From contig CAJTEX010000004.1 in assembly GCA_910575615.1 (NCBI GenBank), positions 62,001 through 126,000 on the forward strand: 64,000 nucleotides of DNA. The letters run 5' to 3'. The notes beneath the pieces are model-generated. The model did no database searches and was not told the origin of the DNA. It saw only the letters and a program-made list of their open reading frames with translations. Every line of letters begins with the position of its first letter. Position 1 is the first letter of the stretch. This DNA is from Bacteroidales bacterium (GTDB lineage: Bacteria; Bacteroidota; Bacteroidia; Bacteroidales; Muribaculaceae). The translations under genes were made by a program, and so were the position numbers. Positions 27,640 through 37,387 of the stretch are shown here, piece by piece.

Positions 27640-27686
27640 TAAACAAAATGTCCCGAATCCGACGCGGATTCGGGGCATTTTGTTTA
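27640..27686. terminator. Bidirectional terminator between aqpZ and efp
   Basis: A 21-bp stem (27640-27660 with 27666-27686, one G-T pair) with a 5-nt loop, flanked by an A-rich left arm and T-rich right arm. It sits between convergent genes. Confidence 0.92.
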
Positions 27687-27723
27687 GTGCCTTACGGGAT
27701 GACACGAAACGCGGTCTGGACTG

Positions 27724-28290
27724 TTAGGCTTTCACGCGCTCGAGATAATTGCCGGAGCGGGTGTCCACGCGAATCTTGTCGCCGATATTGCAGAATAGAG
27801 GCACACGTACGGTTGCGCCAGTCTCGACTTCGGCGGGCTTGAGGGTGTTTGTGGCGGTGTCGCCCTTGATGCCGGGCTCGGTGTATTTGATTTCAAGAAC
27901 CACGTTGGCAGGCATCTCGCAGGTCAGCACTGTCTCGGATGCGGCATGAACCATGGCTTCAACGATGTCTCCGTCCTTGAGGAACTCGACACCTTCGATG
28001 CTCTCTCCGGCGACGATGATTTCCTCCCAAGTCTCAGTATGGAGGAAGTGGTATCCCATCTCGTCCTTGTAGGAGTACTGGTAAGGACGACGCTCGATGC
28101 GGACTTCGTTGACCTTCACGCCCGAGTTCCAGGTCTTGTCAAGGATGCGTCCGGTCTTCACATTGCGGAGTTTTGTGCGGACGAAAGCCGGGCCCTTGCC
28201 AGGCTTCACGTGGAGGAATTCAACGATAAAGAAGTAGTTGCCGTCGATGTCGAGGCACATGCCGTTTTTAAAGTCAGCTGTTGTTGCCAT
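27724..28290 (-). CDS. efp: Translation elongation factor P
   Basis: 188 aa. EF-P rescues ribosomes stalled at polyproline. The N-terminal KOW-like domain has [17 protein letters not shown] with the loop-tip lysine K32, the residue that is modified in many bacteria; the two OB domains follow ([20 protein letters not shown]). The C-terminus [10 protein letters not shown] is conserved. I chose the ATG at 28290 because the family starts there; upstream in-frame sequence is leader. I do not see the modifying enzymes in this window. Confidence 0.95.
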   Translation of the reverse strand: MATTADFKNGMCLDIDGNYFFIVEFLHVKPGKGPAFVRTKLRNVKTGRILDKTWNSGVKVNEVRIERRPYQYSYKDEMGYHFLHTETWEEIIVAGESIEGVEFLKDGDIVEAMVHAASETVLTCEMPANVVLEIKYTEPGIKGDTATNTLKPAEVETGATVRVPLFCNIGDKIRVDTRSGNYLERVKA

Positions 28291-28369
28291 AAAAAGTCTG
28301 TATGGTGATTTTAATTTTAGTGTCAGGACAAACAGGCCTCCCATATTGACGAGGCCGCATAATGACGTG

Positions 28370-28401
28370 CAAAATTACAACTTTTCTTACAGATAAACAA
28401 A
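28370..28401 (-). promoter_or_regulatory. Promoter of efp
   Basis: Minus strand: TTTG (plus 28398-28401), 20-bp spacer, TAATTTTG (plus 28370-28377). Exact consensus. The ~75-nt leader contains a small hairpin (28335-28340 with 28351-28356). Confidence 0.82.
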
Positions 28402-28497
28402 TATTAGTCCAAACGTATTATTCCTGGTCTGTTTTACCTATACAGCCGATAAATTTAAGACTAATATGTTAATTTTGACGTTAAGTGTTAAAAAGAC

Positions 28498-28535
28498 ATC
28501 CTCTGATATGATTGCAAATGCCAGAGGATTCCTTT
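28498..28535 (+). other. Terminator-like hairpin in the efp-rprX intergenic region
   Basis: An 8-bp stem (28498-28505 with 28522-28529) with a 16-nt loop is followed by TCCTTTTT. A lone -7 box TAATTTTG lies at 28470-28477 without a -33 TTTG at the right distance. It could end a very short transcript or act as an attenuator in the rprX leader. The rest of 28402-28497 and 28536-28640 is AT-rich with nothing else I can support. Confidence 0.4.
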
Positions 28536-28640
28536 TTCATCGCTTAATTAGTAGTATGGCGACACAACTATCCCGTCCTCCAATTGTTAAAATTGCCGAA
28601 GGGATGAATCAAACAAACCAGATAACATAGATTTGACAAT

Positions 28641-30197
28641 ATGAAGAAATCCACCATATGGCTGCTGACTGTGCTGATGGCACTCACGTTCATGGGCCTT
28701 CTCTATATACAAATCATCTATATGGAGAGCATGATCAGGATGCGCAACGACCAGTTTGCGGAAGGTGTCAGGAGAAGCCTTTATGCTGTCTCCTCCCTTC
28801 TCGAGCAGGACGAGACCAAATATTTCCTGGAGGAGGATGTCGCGGAGGTGGAATCTTCGTCGGTCTACACCCAATACGGAGGGACACCACACCTCGGAGG
28901 CATCAAATACTCATTCACAACCCACAGCGGCCTGGTCGGGGATGTCACACTGAAAGCCGACGCCGACAAGATTTACAAGCTGCAAAGCGACCAGAACAAT
29001 GTGGCGAACAGCTACAACTCCATGCGTGAGGAGCTGAAAGGCCAATACCTCTACCAGAAGGGCATCATGGACGATGTGATTATAAACATCATGAACAAAG
29101 CAGCCGACCGCCCGATACAGGAGCGGGCCGACTCAGTATCCGTGCGCCGATACCTGAAGAAAGAACTTGAGAACAATGGCCTCGATCTGCCGTTTGAATT
29201 CGCTGTGGTCAGCCGCAACGGCTATGTGTTTTACCACTCAAGCGGATTCGGCAAAGCCAACTCCGCCAACCTTGACAATTCCATATTCGTCCAGTCGCTG
29301 TTCCATAATGACCCGACCACGAAAAAGAACTACCTGAAGGTGTACTTTCCGTCAAAAGACAAATACATCCTCAGCTCGCTTAAGTTCATGATTCCGTCAT
29401 TCATCTTCACGTTCATACTGCTGATTGTGTTTCTCTACACAATCATCCTCGCGTTCCGCCAGAAAAAACTCACGGAGATGAAAAACGACTTCATAAACAA
29501 CATGACCCACGAGTTCAAAACCCCGATATCAACCATCTCGCTTGCCGCCCAGATGCTCAATGACGCGTCTGTCAGAAAATCACCCACTATGCTGCAACAT
29601 ATATCAGGGGTAATCAACGACGAGACCAAAAGGCTGAGATTCCAGGTGGAGAAGGTGTTGCAGATGTCTATGTTCGACAAGAAAAAAGGGACATTGAGGC
29701 TACAGGATGTCGATGCCAACACTTTGATTTCCAATGTAGTCAATACATTCCGTCTGAAAGTGGAAAAATACGGTGGCCATCTCACGGCAAGTTTCGACGC
29801 GGAAGACGCAATCGTCAATGTCGATGAGATGCACTTCACCAACGTCATATTCAACCTGCTTGACAACGCGGTGAAATACCGCAAGGAAGACACCCCTCTT
29901 GAATTGACCGTGACTACCAAGAACATCCCTGGCGACAAGCTCCGCATAACCATCGCCGACAACGGAATCGGAATCAAGAAAGAAGACCTCAAGAAGATAT
30001 TCGACAAGTTTTTCCGCGTCTCCACCGGCAACCGCCATGACGTCAAGGGGTTCGGACTCGGACTCGCCTACGTTTACAAGATGCTTGGCCTGATGGGGGG
30101 AAACATAACAGCCGAAAGCGACCTGGGCAAAGGAACACGGTTCATAATCACCCTGCCGCTCCTCTCATCCGAGGAGGAAAACAACCAGAAAGAATAA
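28641..30197 (+). CDS. rprX: Sensor histidine kinase, RprX-like
   Basis: 518 aa inner-membrane kinase. Transmembrane segments lie at residues ~7-28 and ~250-275 and bracket a periplasmic sensor of ~220 residues. The HisKA box has H290 (NMTHEFKTPIS); the ATPase domain shows the N box (NLLDNAVKYRK), G1 (IADNGIGIKKED), F box (FDKFFRVSTG) and G2 (GFGLGLAYV). There is no HAMP domain. The N-terminus (MKKSTIW, YIQIIYMESMIRMR) and the linked regulator match what I recall of Bacteroides fragilis RprX, first described through tetracycline-resistance effects. The sensed signal is unknown. Confidence 0.85.
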   Translation: MKKSTIWLLTVLMALTFMGLLYIQIIYMESMIRMRNDQFAEGVRRSLYAVSSLLEQDETKYFLEEDVAEVESSSVYTQYGGTPHLGGIKYSFTTHSGLVGDVTLKADADKIYKLQSDQNNVANSYNSMREELKGQYLYQKGIMDDVIINIMNKAADRPIQERADSVSVRRYLKKELENNGLDLPFEFAVVSRNGYVFYHSSGFGKANSANLDNSIFVQSLFHNDPTTKKNYLKVYFPSKDKYILSSLKFMIPSFIFTFILLIVFLYTIILAFRQKKLTEMKNDFINNMTHEFKTPISTISLAAQMLNDASVRKSPTMLQHISGVINDETKRLRFQVEKVLQMSMFDKKKGTLRLQDVDANTLISNVVNTFRLKVEKYGGHLTASFDAEDAIVNVDEMHFTNVIFNLLDNAVKYRKEDTPLELTVTTKNIPGDKLRITIADNGIGIKKEDLKKIFDKFFRVSTGNRHDVKGFGLGLAYVYKMLGLMGGNITAESDLGKGTRFIITLPLLSSEEENNQKE

Positions 30198-30218
30198 ACC
30201 TCGGCGCCAACCGCCAAA

Positions 30219-30237
30219 TTCACGGATTATCCGTGAA
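30219..30237. promoter_or_regulatory. 19-bp perfect palindrome upstream of rprY
   Basis: TTCACGGAT at 30219-30227 and ATCCGTGAA at 30229-30237 are perfect inverted repeats around one central base. The arrangement is more typical of a dimer-binding operator than of an RNA hairpin, because a one-base loop cannot form. It lies 50 bp before rprY, between kinase and regulator. Confidence 0.5.
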
Positions 30238-30287
30238 CAAATCACAATCGTTAAATCTTATATAAATATAATAAAATTTTTCAGACT

Positions 30288-30995
30288 ATGGATGACCGTA
30301 TGAGAATCCTCCTTTGCGAGGATGATGAAAATCTGGGCATGCTGCTCCGTGAATACCTCCAGGCCAAAGGGTTCAACGCCGACCTTTACGCCGACGGCGA
30401 GGCCGGATACCGCGCGTTCCTCAAAGGGAAATACGACATCTGCGTCCTGGACGTGATGATGCCGAAGAAAGACGGCTTCACCCTCGCGCAGGAGATTCGC
30501 GCCGTCAACAGCGAAGTCCCCATCATCTTCCTTACAGCCAAGACAATCAAGGAAGACATACTTGAAGGCTTCAAGATCGGGGCCGACGACTATATCACCA
30601 AACCATTCTCGATGGAGGAACTCGTGTTCCGCATCGAGGCCATCTTGCGACGCGTGAGGGGCAAGAAGGGCAAGGAAGTCACTATGTACAAAATCGGCCA
30701 GTTCACATTCGACACCCAGAAGCAGGTGTTGATGATAGGCGACAAGGTGACCAAGCTGACCACCAAGGAGTCAGAACTGCTCAGCCTGCTCTGCGCACAT
30801 GTCAACGAAATCCTGGAGCGCAACTATGCCCTCAAGACCATCTGGATTGACGATAACTACTTCAACGCCCGTTCGATGGATGTATACATCACAAAGCTGC
30901 GCAAGCACCTCAAGGATGACCCCGCCATCGAGATCATCAATATCCACGGCAAAGGCTACAAGCTCATTGCTCCCGAAGTGAAAGAAAACGCCTGA
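30288..30995 (+). CDS. rprY: OmpR-family response regulator, RprY-like
   Basis: 235 aa. Receiver domain with the acidic pair in LLCEDDEN, phospho-acceptor D55 (CVLDVMMPKKDGF), the T in FLTAKT and K in ITKPF. The C-terminal winged helix (YKIGQFTFDTQKQVL, TKLTTKESELLSLL, SMDVYITKLRKHLKDDP, IHGKGYKLI) is OmpR/PhoB-like. The gap to the kinase gene is 90 bp and contains the 19-bp palindrome, so it may have a separate promoter. A strong terminator follows 66 bp later. Confidence 0.9.
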   Translation: MDDRMRILLCEDDENLGMLLREYLQAKGFNADLYADGEAGYRAFLKGKYDICVLDVMMPKKDGFTLAQEIRAVNSEVPIIFLTAKTIKEDILEGFKIGADDYITKPFSMEELVFRIEAILRRVRGKKGKEVTMYKIGQFTFDTQKQVLMIGDKVTKLTTKESELLSLLCAHVNEILERNYALKTIWIDDNYFNARSMDVYITKLRKHLKDDPAIEIINIHGKGYKLIAPEVKENA

Positions 30996-31061
30996 ACCGC
31001 GGGGCGTGGAAATCACCACGATTTTCAATACTTTCACCACCCTCACAAGATTATTCAGCCA

Positions 31062-31099
31062 AATATCCGGCACGGGATTTCCCGTGTCGGATATTTTTA
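31062..31099 (+). terminator. Terminator of the rprXY operon
   Basis: A 17-bp stem (31062-31078 with 31081-31097, one G-T pair) runs into TTTTT. A weaker 5-bp hairpin precedes it at 31006-31021. The 3' arm and loop overlap the promoter of the next gene. Confidence 0.88.
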
Positions 31100-31109
31100 T
31101 TAAATTTGC
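31079..31109 (+). promoter_or_regulatory. Probable promoter of the secreted amylase gene, inside the preceding terminator
   Basis: TAAATTTG at 31102-31109 is a consensus -7. A TTTC (one mismatch to TTTG) lies 19 bp upstream at 31079-31082, in the loop of the rprXY terminator. Leader about 35 nt. Confidence 0.5.
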
Positions 31110-31148
31110 AATGAAAACCACAAAGAAAAACGGTTACTTGACTACATC

Positions 31149-32588
31149 ATGAAAAAACTTACATTCACCCTGGCCGCGGCCTCCGTCTTGCTCGCGTTCC
31201 CTATGGGAGCAAAAGACCGCGTGACCCACAACCCCAACGCAACCAACACCGAGACAATCCTCCATGCCTGGAGCTGGAACTTCCCCACCATCGCGGACAA
31301 TATGGCTCTGATAGCGAAATCAGGCTACACGATGGTACAGACCTCTCCAGTGCAACACTGCTATGATCCTTACGGGTCGACCAAGAAACTTTTTGACCAA
31401 GAAGGGAAAGAGGGCAACTGGTATTATTATTACCAGCCCACCGACTGGAAGATAGGCAACGCCATCGTCGGAAGCAAACAGGAAATGAAACAGATGCTTG
31501 ACTCGGCGGCCAAATACAATGTCAAGGTCATCGTGGATGTCCTCCCCAACCACACGGCATTCGACATCGACGCCGTGAGCCCTGACTTTTACAAAGCTGT
31601 CGGTGGACGAGACAAGATGTACCACACCACCGGCCTCTCCCCCATCAGAGATTACAACGACCGCTTACAATGCACCCTTGAAGGCACCGGTGGCCTCCCT
31701 GATGTCAACACTGAGAACCCCGACTTCCAGAGATATTATATGGAATTTGTAAACGAACTTCTCAATATGGGCGTGCGCGGCTTCCGCTACGACACAGCAA
31801 AACATATCGGTGTCCACTCCGACCCGGTCGACACCGCCGCCGGCGTGAAGGAAAACGACTTCTGGGATGTCGCCACGGGACGCAAGGCTGTCAAAGGGGT
31901 AAAACTCGCCCTCCCTTATGACTCCCTGTTTGTCTACGGCGAAGTGCTCCAGGACCGCAACGTGCCTGAAGCAGAGTATGCCGACTACTTCGGCCAGACA
32001 GCGTCAGGCTACGGCTATCATCTCCGCGAGGCCCTTGAGAAGAAATCAGCCAAAGGCATCGACCTCGTCAACTGGGACCACCAGGCAGCCCCCGAGTTCC
32101 TCACGACCTGGGTTGAGAGCCACGACACATACTGCAACGCCCACGAAAGCGCAAGTCTTACCGACGAGCAGATTCGTACTGGCTGGGCATTCCTGACCGC
32201 TCGTCAGAACGGAGTGCCTCTCTTCTTCTCTCGCCCCATGAACTCGACCCGCCAGAATTACTGGGGAGACAACCTACTGGGCGCGCGCGGGAATGACGAA
32301 TTCTTCCATCCCGAAGTTGTAGCCGTCAACAAATTCCGCCATGACATGAACGGCCAGAAAGAAGACCTGCAAGTCAGCGACAACGGCCAAGTATTGGTAG
32401 TCAACCGAGGCAAAAAAGGCGCAGTCATCGTAAACATCTCCGATTCGGCCAATTTTGTCGATGTCCCCACCGGACTCCCCAATGGCACTTACAAAGACAA
32501 TGTCTACGGAATTGAGTTTAAGGTGAAAAACGGCCGTCTGAAAGGAGCTGCCGCGCCACACCGCTCATACATCCTTCAACGCAAATAA
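31149..32588 (+). CDS. Secreted GH13 alpha-amylase
   Basis: 479 aa. A signal peptide (LTFTLAAASVLLAFPMGA) is followed by a TIM barrel. Seen: the VDVLPNHTAFD region I, GFRYDTAKHIG region II with the nucleophile Asp, VYGEVLQD region III with the acid/base Glu, and VESHDTYCN region IV with the third Asp. The C-terminal beta-domain carries VLVVNRGKKGAVIVNISDS. It should cleave internal alpha-1,4 links of starch or glycogen in the periplasm or outside. The stop overlaps the GT4 start by one base, and no SusC/SusD genes are near. Confidence 0.9.
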   Translation: MKKLTFTLAAASVLLAFPMGAKDRVTHNPNATNTETILHAWSWNFPTIADNMALIAKSGYTMVQTSPVQHCYDPYGSTKKLFDQEGKEGNWYYYYQPTDWKIGNAIVGSKQEMKQMLDSAAKYNVKVIVDVLPNHTAFDIDAVSPDFYKAVGGRDKMYHTTGLSPIRDYNDRLQCTLEGTGGLPDVNTENPDFQRYYMEFVNELLNMGVRGFRYDTAKHIGVHSDPVDTAAGVKENDFWDVATGRKAVKGVKLALPYDSLFVYGEVLQDRNVPEAEYADYFGQTASGYGYHLREALEKKSAKGIDLVNWDHQAAPEFLTTWVESHDTYCNAHESASLTDEQIRTGWAFLTARQNGVPLFFSRPMNSTRQNYWGDNLLGARGNDEFFHPEVVAVNKFRHDMNGQKEDLQVSDNGQVLVVNRGKKGAVIVNISDSANFVDVPTGLPNGTYKDNVYGIEFKVKNGRLKGAAAPHRSYILQRK

Positions 32589-33658
32589 TGAAAATACTTG
32601 TAAATCTTCCTGATTACAGACATATCCATGGGGGCGTGACCAACCATTTCGTTGGCCTGCGCCCCCATTGGTCTGAAAATGTCACATACAACCGCATTGG
32701 CAAACGCCGCGAAGGGCGTAGCGGCCTATGGTGGCTTCCGTGGGATTATGCGAAATTCACATTCCGTTGCCTCTTCCGGCGTCCTGACATAGTGCTGGTC
32801 AACCCCTCGTTCAACCGCAAGGCATATCCTCGCGACATGCTTTTCATGAGAATCGCCCGGCACCTCAACGTGCCCGTGGCCGTGATGTTTCATGGATGGG
32901 ACAACGACTATGTCAACAGCCTTAACCGCAAAAAGATGGCAGACACGCTGAATGAAGCCAAGGGCATATTCCTGCTGTGTTCAGACTTCAGGCGACAGCT
33001 CCAAAATGCCGGAGTCAAATCACCCGTCATCCTGACAACGACCAAAGTCGCTGATTCATTGATTGATGGAGTCACCCCTCCAGACTCCGCCAAGCCACGC
33101 ACAATCAAAAACCTGCTCTTCCTCGCCCGAATCACCAGGGAAAAAGGTATTTTTACGACAATAGACGCCTTCAGGTTGCTCAAGCAGAAACATCCGGAAC
33201 TGACGTTGACAGTAGCGGGAGACGGCGAGGCCCTTTCCCCTGCCATTGAATATGCCAAAGCAAACGAAGCGGACGGAATCCGATTTACTGGCCACATATC
33301 AGGCGCGGAAATCAAACAGGCGTTCATTGACAGCGACATATACATATTGCCTACAGAACATCCCGAGGGGATGGCCACATCTGTGCTTGAAGCCATGGCG
33401 TTTGGGCTGCCTGTAATCAGCCGGCCGGTAGGTGGTGTCAAAGATTTCTTCAAGAACGGAGAGATGGGTTACCTGACCGACTCCACAGATCCCGCCGAAT
33501 TCTGCCGACTTGTGGAAAAGTTGATTGACAATCCAGGGCTGGCCGGAAAAATGGCAGCCAACTGCGCAGAGTATGCCCGAAAGCATTTCCTTGCCTCCAA
33601 AGTTGCCGGACAACTCGAGGATGAAATGAGACGTCTTGTCGCCACACGGCCATCTTAG
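32588..33658 (+). CDS. GT4-family glycosyltransferase
   Basis: 356 aa, cytoplasmic GT-B fold. The N-terminal domain begins KILVNLPDYRHIHGGVTNHF; the donor domain starts LLFLARITREKGIFTTIDAF; the E-x7-E region is PTEHPEGMATSVLEAMAFGLPVI followed by SRPVGGVKDFF. It is translationally coupled to the amylase gene (TAATG). Coupling of a cytoplasmic GT with a secreted amylase is odd; it may build a surface glycan, and the pairing could be positional only. Confidence 0.85.
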   Translation: MKILVNLPDYRHIHGGVTNHFVGLRPHWSENVTYNRIGKRREGRSGLWWLPWDYAKFTFRCLFRRPDIVLVNPSFNRKAYPRDMLFMRIARHLNVPVAVMFHGWDNDYVNSLNRKKMADTLNEAKGIFLLCSDFRRQLQNAGVKSPVILTTTKVADSLIDGVTPPDSAKPRTIKNLLFLARITREKGIFTTIDAFRLLKQKHPELTLTVAGDGEALSPAIEYAKANEADGIRFTGHISGAEIKQAFIDSDIYILPTEHPEGMATSVLEAMAFGLPVISRPVGGVKDFFKNGEMGYLTDSTDPAEFCRLVEKLIDNPGLAGKMAANCAEYARKHFLASKVAGQLEDEMRRLVATRPS

Positions 33659-33763
33659 ATAACGCAATCTAACATATCGCCAATTTAGCCGGCACGCCGA
33701 ACAACGAACGAACCAAGGGATATGATTCATTGTTAAAATGATAAAACAACCATTATTGAAACA

Positions 33764-34270
33764 ATGAAAAAAATCGGCATATTCTACGGTTCTGCAACAG
33801 GGACCACAGAGAAAACAGCACGCCGCATAGGCAGTCTGCTTGGTGTAGGCGATGACCACATCTTCAATGTCGCCAACACCGCACCCTCCAAGTCGGGAGA
33901 TTACGAACTGCTGATTCTCGGCACATCGACATGGGGGAACGGCAACCTGGAAGACGACTGGTATGATTTCCTCGCCGGACTTGAGGAGCTTGACCTGCGC
34001 GGCAAGGAAATCGCCTTGTTCGGATGTGGAGATGAGACCATGCGCGACACATTTTGCTCCGGGGTCGGCGAGTTATACAACCGCTTGGTAAACACCGGCG
34101 CGCAATTCATTGCCCCATACGACACAATCGGCTACAATTTTGACCATTCTGCAGCTAAACCAGAGGACGCGTTGGAGGCATATGGCCTGCTCCTGGACGA
34201 TGTCAACCACCCCGAACTGACGGAGACACGCCTGCGAGGCTGGACCAATCTCATAAAGCAACAAGCCTGA
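33764..34270 (+). CDS. fldA: Flavodoxin, long-chain type
   Basis: 168 aa. FMN-binding electron carrier. The phosphate loop is YGSATGTTEKTA at residues 8-19; the FMN-stacking loops are GTSTWGNGNLEDDW (Trp) and FGCGDETM; a long-chain insertion is present (YDTIGYNFDHSAA). It is expected to serve pyruvate:flavodoxin oxidoreductase-type reactions and radical SAM enzymes, such as NrdG and HemW in this window. Single-gene unit with a strong terminator; no consensus promoter seen in 33659-33763. Confidence 0.93.
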   Translation: MKKIGIFYGSATGTTEKTARRIGSLLGVGDDHIFNVANTAPSKSGDYELLILGTSTWGNGNLEDDWYDFLAGLEELDLRGKEIALFGCGDETMRDTFCSGVGELYNRLVNTGAQFIAPYDTIGYNFDHSAAKPEDALEAYGLLLDDVNHPELTETRLRGWTNLIKQQA

Positions 34271-34304
34271 AACAAACAGACCGCACAAACATCAAGCTCG
34301 CATT

Positions 34305-34346
34305 GGCAGGCAGCCGGCAAATCAATTGCCGGCTGCCTGCCTGTTT
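34305..34346 (+). terminator. Terminator of fldA
   Basis: A perfect 16-bp GC-rich stem (34305-34320 with 34326-34341) with a 5-nt loop, followed by TGTTTC. Confidence 0.85.
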
Positions 34347-34408
34347 CAACAAAAATATATTTTTCAAATATAATTAACCTGAAAACAGACAGCCTCTTCG
34401 GCATCTCA

Positions 34409-34440
34409 TTTGGCCAAATCACATAAATTGTCTAACTTTG
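34409..34440 (+). promoter_or_regulatory. Promoter of the large GH13 gene
   Basis: TTTG at 34409-34412, 20-bp spacer, TAACTTTG at 34433-34440. Exact consensus. The leader is about 90 nt and shows no clear structure. Confidence 0.85.
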
Positions 34441-34538
34441 TAGACGTAAGATTATATACCTGCCTGCCAGCCCCCTCCGACAGACTTAAAAAAGACAATT
34501 TTCCAACTTAAAACATTCATACTTTCATTCATTTCCCC

Positions 34539-37304
34539 ATGAAAAAACATCTTTTGCTATTCGTGGCAATGGTATGGCTTGCCATGACCGGGGTCAGCGC
34601 AGAGGTTTTCACCACCTCGCCTGTGCCCTTGCAGCAGTCAAGTCAAAATGTCAAAATCATGTTCAACGCCCAGGAAAGCGGCATCGCGGGGCTGATTTCA
34701 GCCAGCGAGATTTACGCTCATATCGGTGTGTGCCCCGTAGGCACCACAGACTGGACGCATGTAAAAACCGACTGGAACGTCAACACCGCAGCCAACAAGT
34801 TTGTCAAAAACTCTGCCGGGCTTTGGGAACTGAACATTGGTGAAATCAACTCATATTTCGGCCTGAGCGCTGGAGAAAAGGTTGGCAAAATCGCCATAAT
34901 CGCACGTACCGCCACCGGCACAGCCCAGACAAAAGACTACTTTCTCGACATCGCCGAGGAGGGCTTCGCCATCAACTTCTCATACGACACCGAGAACCTT
35001 GTAATCAGCGCGCCGACGACCATCACCTTCACCCTCTCGGCCACACAGGCTTCAAGCCTCTCCATAAAGGTTGACGGACAGACCATCGGCGAGGCTTCAA
35101 ATGCCACCACCCTGTCAAAAACTTACACGTTCAACTCCGAAGGCAAGTTCTACGAGGTGACCGCATCAGCCAACAACGGGAGCCAGACACTAACACAGAC
35201 CGTAACCGTAGCCTACCCAACAGCATCCATCCAGGGCAACTATCCCGGCGGGGTGCCCAAGATGGGCGCAGTGAAGCAGGCTGACGGCTCCGTGATTTTC
35301 TGTCTTGCCGCCCCCCTTAAGAAGAGTGTGATTCTCGTGCCCTCCTGGGACAACTACGAGACCCTCAACAAAAACGTGATGAAGTATCAGGACTACAATG
35401 GTAACCGTTACTTCTGGACACAGGTAAAGGGCCTCAAAAACAACGAGTATTATCCCTACTATTACCTCGTTGACGGCATATACAAAGTGGCCGATCCCTG
35501 CGCGCCTCTGATGCTTGACTGCTACAGCGACAAATGGATGCCAGCCGGAATATGGAAGGAAAAGATGCCCCAGTATCCTTACGACAAGTTTGACGACGTG
35601 ATGCTGGCCGTCTACCGTGGCGACATCGACAGCTACAATTGGAGCGACGCAACAAAGAACTTCCAGATTCCCAACCACACATCCATGGTTGTCTACGAGA
35701 TGCTTCTGCGCGACTTTACTGGCGACGGCTCAGACCAGGATGGCAAACATTACGGCACACTCCGCTCCGCCATGCCAAAACTGCAGTATCTCGCAGACCT
35801 CGGCGTGAATGTAATCGAGCTTATGCCTATCATGGAATTCAACGGCAACAGCTCCTGGGGTTACAACACCAACGGCTATATGGCCCTCGACAAGGTGTAT
35901 GGCTCGCCCAACGACCTGAAAGAATTTGTCGACTGGTGTCACCGTCTAGGCATGGCCGTCGTGCTTGACATTGTGTTCAACCAGTCAGACGGCAACCATC
36001 CCTGGTATCAGATGTACCCCATCTCCTCCAATCCTTTCTACAACGCGACAGCGCCCCATGCACACAGCGTTCTCAATGACTTCAAACAGGACAACGCCGT
36101 GTTGCAGCAGCACTGGGACGACGTGCTTCGTTTCTGGATGGAGACATACAAGGTTGACGGCTACCGCTTCGACCTCGTAAAAGGTCTTGGAGACAATGCT
36201 TCATACGGCAACACCGACGCGTACAACCAGAGCCGCGTCAACCGCATGAAACACCTTAATGAGGTAATTACATCAGTCAATCCTAATGGCATCCACATCA
36301 ACGAGCTCCTCGGCACCGCCCAGGAGGACAACGCCAACTTCTCAAACGGGCGCCAGATGGGATGGAACAATGTCAACTATGGTTCAGGCCAGTATGCCAT
36401 GGGCTGGGCTGAGAAATGCGACGACACCAAAGGCTTTTACTCCTCGACATGGGGCAAGACCGTTGGCGGCACTGTGGATTACGCAGAAAGCCACGACGAA
36501 CCCCGTGTGGCCAACAAGGTAAAGAAAAACGGACACGCATCCGTAAAATACACATCGACCCCCAAGAAACAGTCAGTGCAGCGTCTCGGCTCACTGGCAG
36601 CCCAAATGCTTCTTTCCCCCGGAGCCAAGATGATCTGGCAGTTCGGCGAAATCGCTGCCGATGACGACCAGGGTACAGAACTCGAGAAACTCCGTGCAAT
36701 AGCGCCCAAATGGGACCAGTTCTCCAACGAGTTCCGCAACGGACTATATGAGAATTACAAGGCTCTTTGCTGGCTGCGCCGCGATAATGCAGACATGTTT
36801 GACGGGACTGCAACATTCTCCACTGGCGGTTTCACCGCGTCACTGACCTCTCCCCGATACATACGCATCCTTAAAGGCAACCGCGAGATTATCGGTGTGT
36901 TCAACCCCAATGTGACCGGCTCCAACGTCACAGTGAGCGTTCCTGTCCAGCACCTCTCTGCATCCAACAGCCAGCTCATAACCTCAGCCTACGGCTTCAC
37001 GCCCCAGCTGAATGTCAACGGCACCACCGCAACCGTAGCCGTTCCGGCCCATAGCTTCGCGGTGTTTGCCACCTCAAATGTTTCCGACATTGAGGAAATC
37101 GGCTCTGACATCGTCACGGGCTCAGTGAATGTGTCCGGCGGAAACGGTGCCATCAGCATCAACGGCGAGTATCAGCACGCAGATGTGTATGACCTCCAGG
37201 GACGTGCGGTGGCCGTATCCAATGGCGAGTCCACCATAGAGACTCCCGCCGGAATCTACATAGTAAATGTTGACGGCGAGACCTTCAAGGTTGCCGTTCG
37301 TTGA
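34539..37304 (+). CDS. Secreted multidomain GH13 alpha-glucanase with T9SS-like tail
   Basis: 921 aa. Signal peptide ([17 protein letters not shown]); two N-terminal Ig/E-set-like domains (~residues 20-140 and ~145-230, the second with [18 protein letters not shown]); a CBM48-like domain (~235-330); a GH13 barrel with [22 protein letters not shown] (nucleophile Asp), HINELLGT (Glu) and [12 protein letters not shown] (Asp); then a C-terminal module VYDLQGRAV...[18 protein letters not shown], which matches the type A sorting signal of the type IX secretion system. Likely a surface or extracellular pullulanase- or amylase-type enzyme. Debranching versus endo activity cannot be told. Single-gene unit with own promoter and terminator. 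Confidence 0.88.
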   Translation: MKKHLLLFVAMVWLAMTGVSAEVFTTSPVPLQQSSQNVKIMFNAQESGIAGLISASEIYAHIGVCPVGTTDWTHVKTDWNVNTAANKFVKNSAGLWELNIGEINSYFGLSAGEKVGKIAIIARTATGTAQTKDYFLDIAEEGFAINFSYDTENLVISAPTTITFTLSATQASSLSIKVDGQTIGEASNATTLSKTYTFNSEGKFYEVTASANNGSQTLTQTVTVAYPTASIQGNYPGGVPKMGAVKQADGSVIFCLAAPLKKSVILVPSWDNYETLNKNVMKYQDYNGNRYFWTQVKGLKNNEYYPYYYLVDGIYKVADPCAPLMLDCYSDKWMPAGIWKEKMPQYPYDKFDDVMLAVYRGDIDSYNWSDATKNFQIPNHTSMVVYEMLLRDFTGDGSDQDGKHYGTLRSAMPKLQYLADLGVNVIELMPIMEFNGNSSWGYNTNGYMALDKVYGSPNDLKEFVDWCHRLGMAVVLDIVFNQSDGNHPWYQMYPISSNPFYNATAPHAHSVLNDFKQDNAVLQQHWDDVLRFWMETYKVDGYRFDLVKGLGDNASYGNTDAYNQSRVNRMKHLNEVITSVNPNGIHINELLGTAQEDNANFSNGRQMGWNNVNYGSGQYAMGWAEKCDDTKGFYSSTWGKTVGGTVDYAESHDEPRVANKVKKNGHASVKYTSTPKKQSVQRLGSLAAQMLLSPGAKMIWQFGEIAADDDQGTELEKLRAIAPKWDQFSNEFRNGLYENYKALCWLRRDNADMFDGTATFSTGGFTASLTSPRYIRILKGNREIIGVFNPNVTGSNVTVSVPVQHLSASNSQLITSAYGFTPQLNVNGTTATVAVPAHSFAVFATSNVSDIEEIGSDIVTGSVNVSGGNGAISINGEYQHADVYDLQGRAVAVSNGESTIETPAGIYIVNVDGETFKVAVR

Positions 37305-37358
37305 TTCTGAATCGACATTCCCATCCGGCATACCCGGATTTGACACATTTTTTGACCG

Positions 37359-37386
37359 ACGGGCTTGCGCAAGCAAGCCCGTTTTG
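37359..37386 (+). terminator. Terminator of the large GH13 gene
   Basis: A 10-bp stem (37359-37368 with 37373-37382) closed by a GCAA tetraloop (GNRA type), followed by TTTTGTTACTTTTG. Confidence 0.88.
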
Positions 37387-37387
37387 T

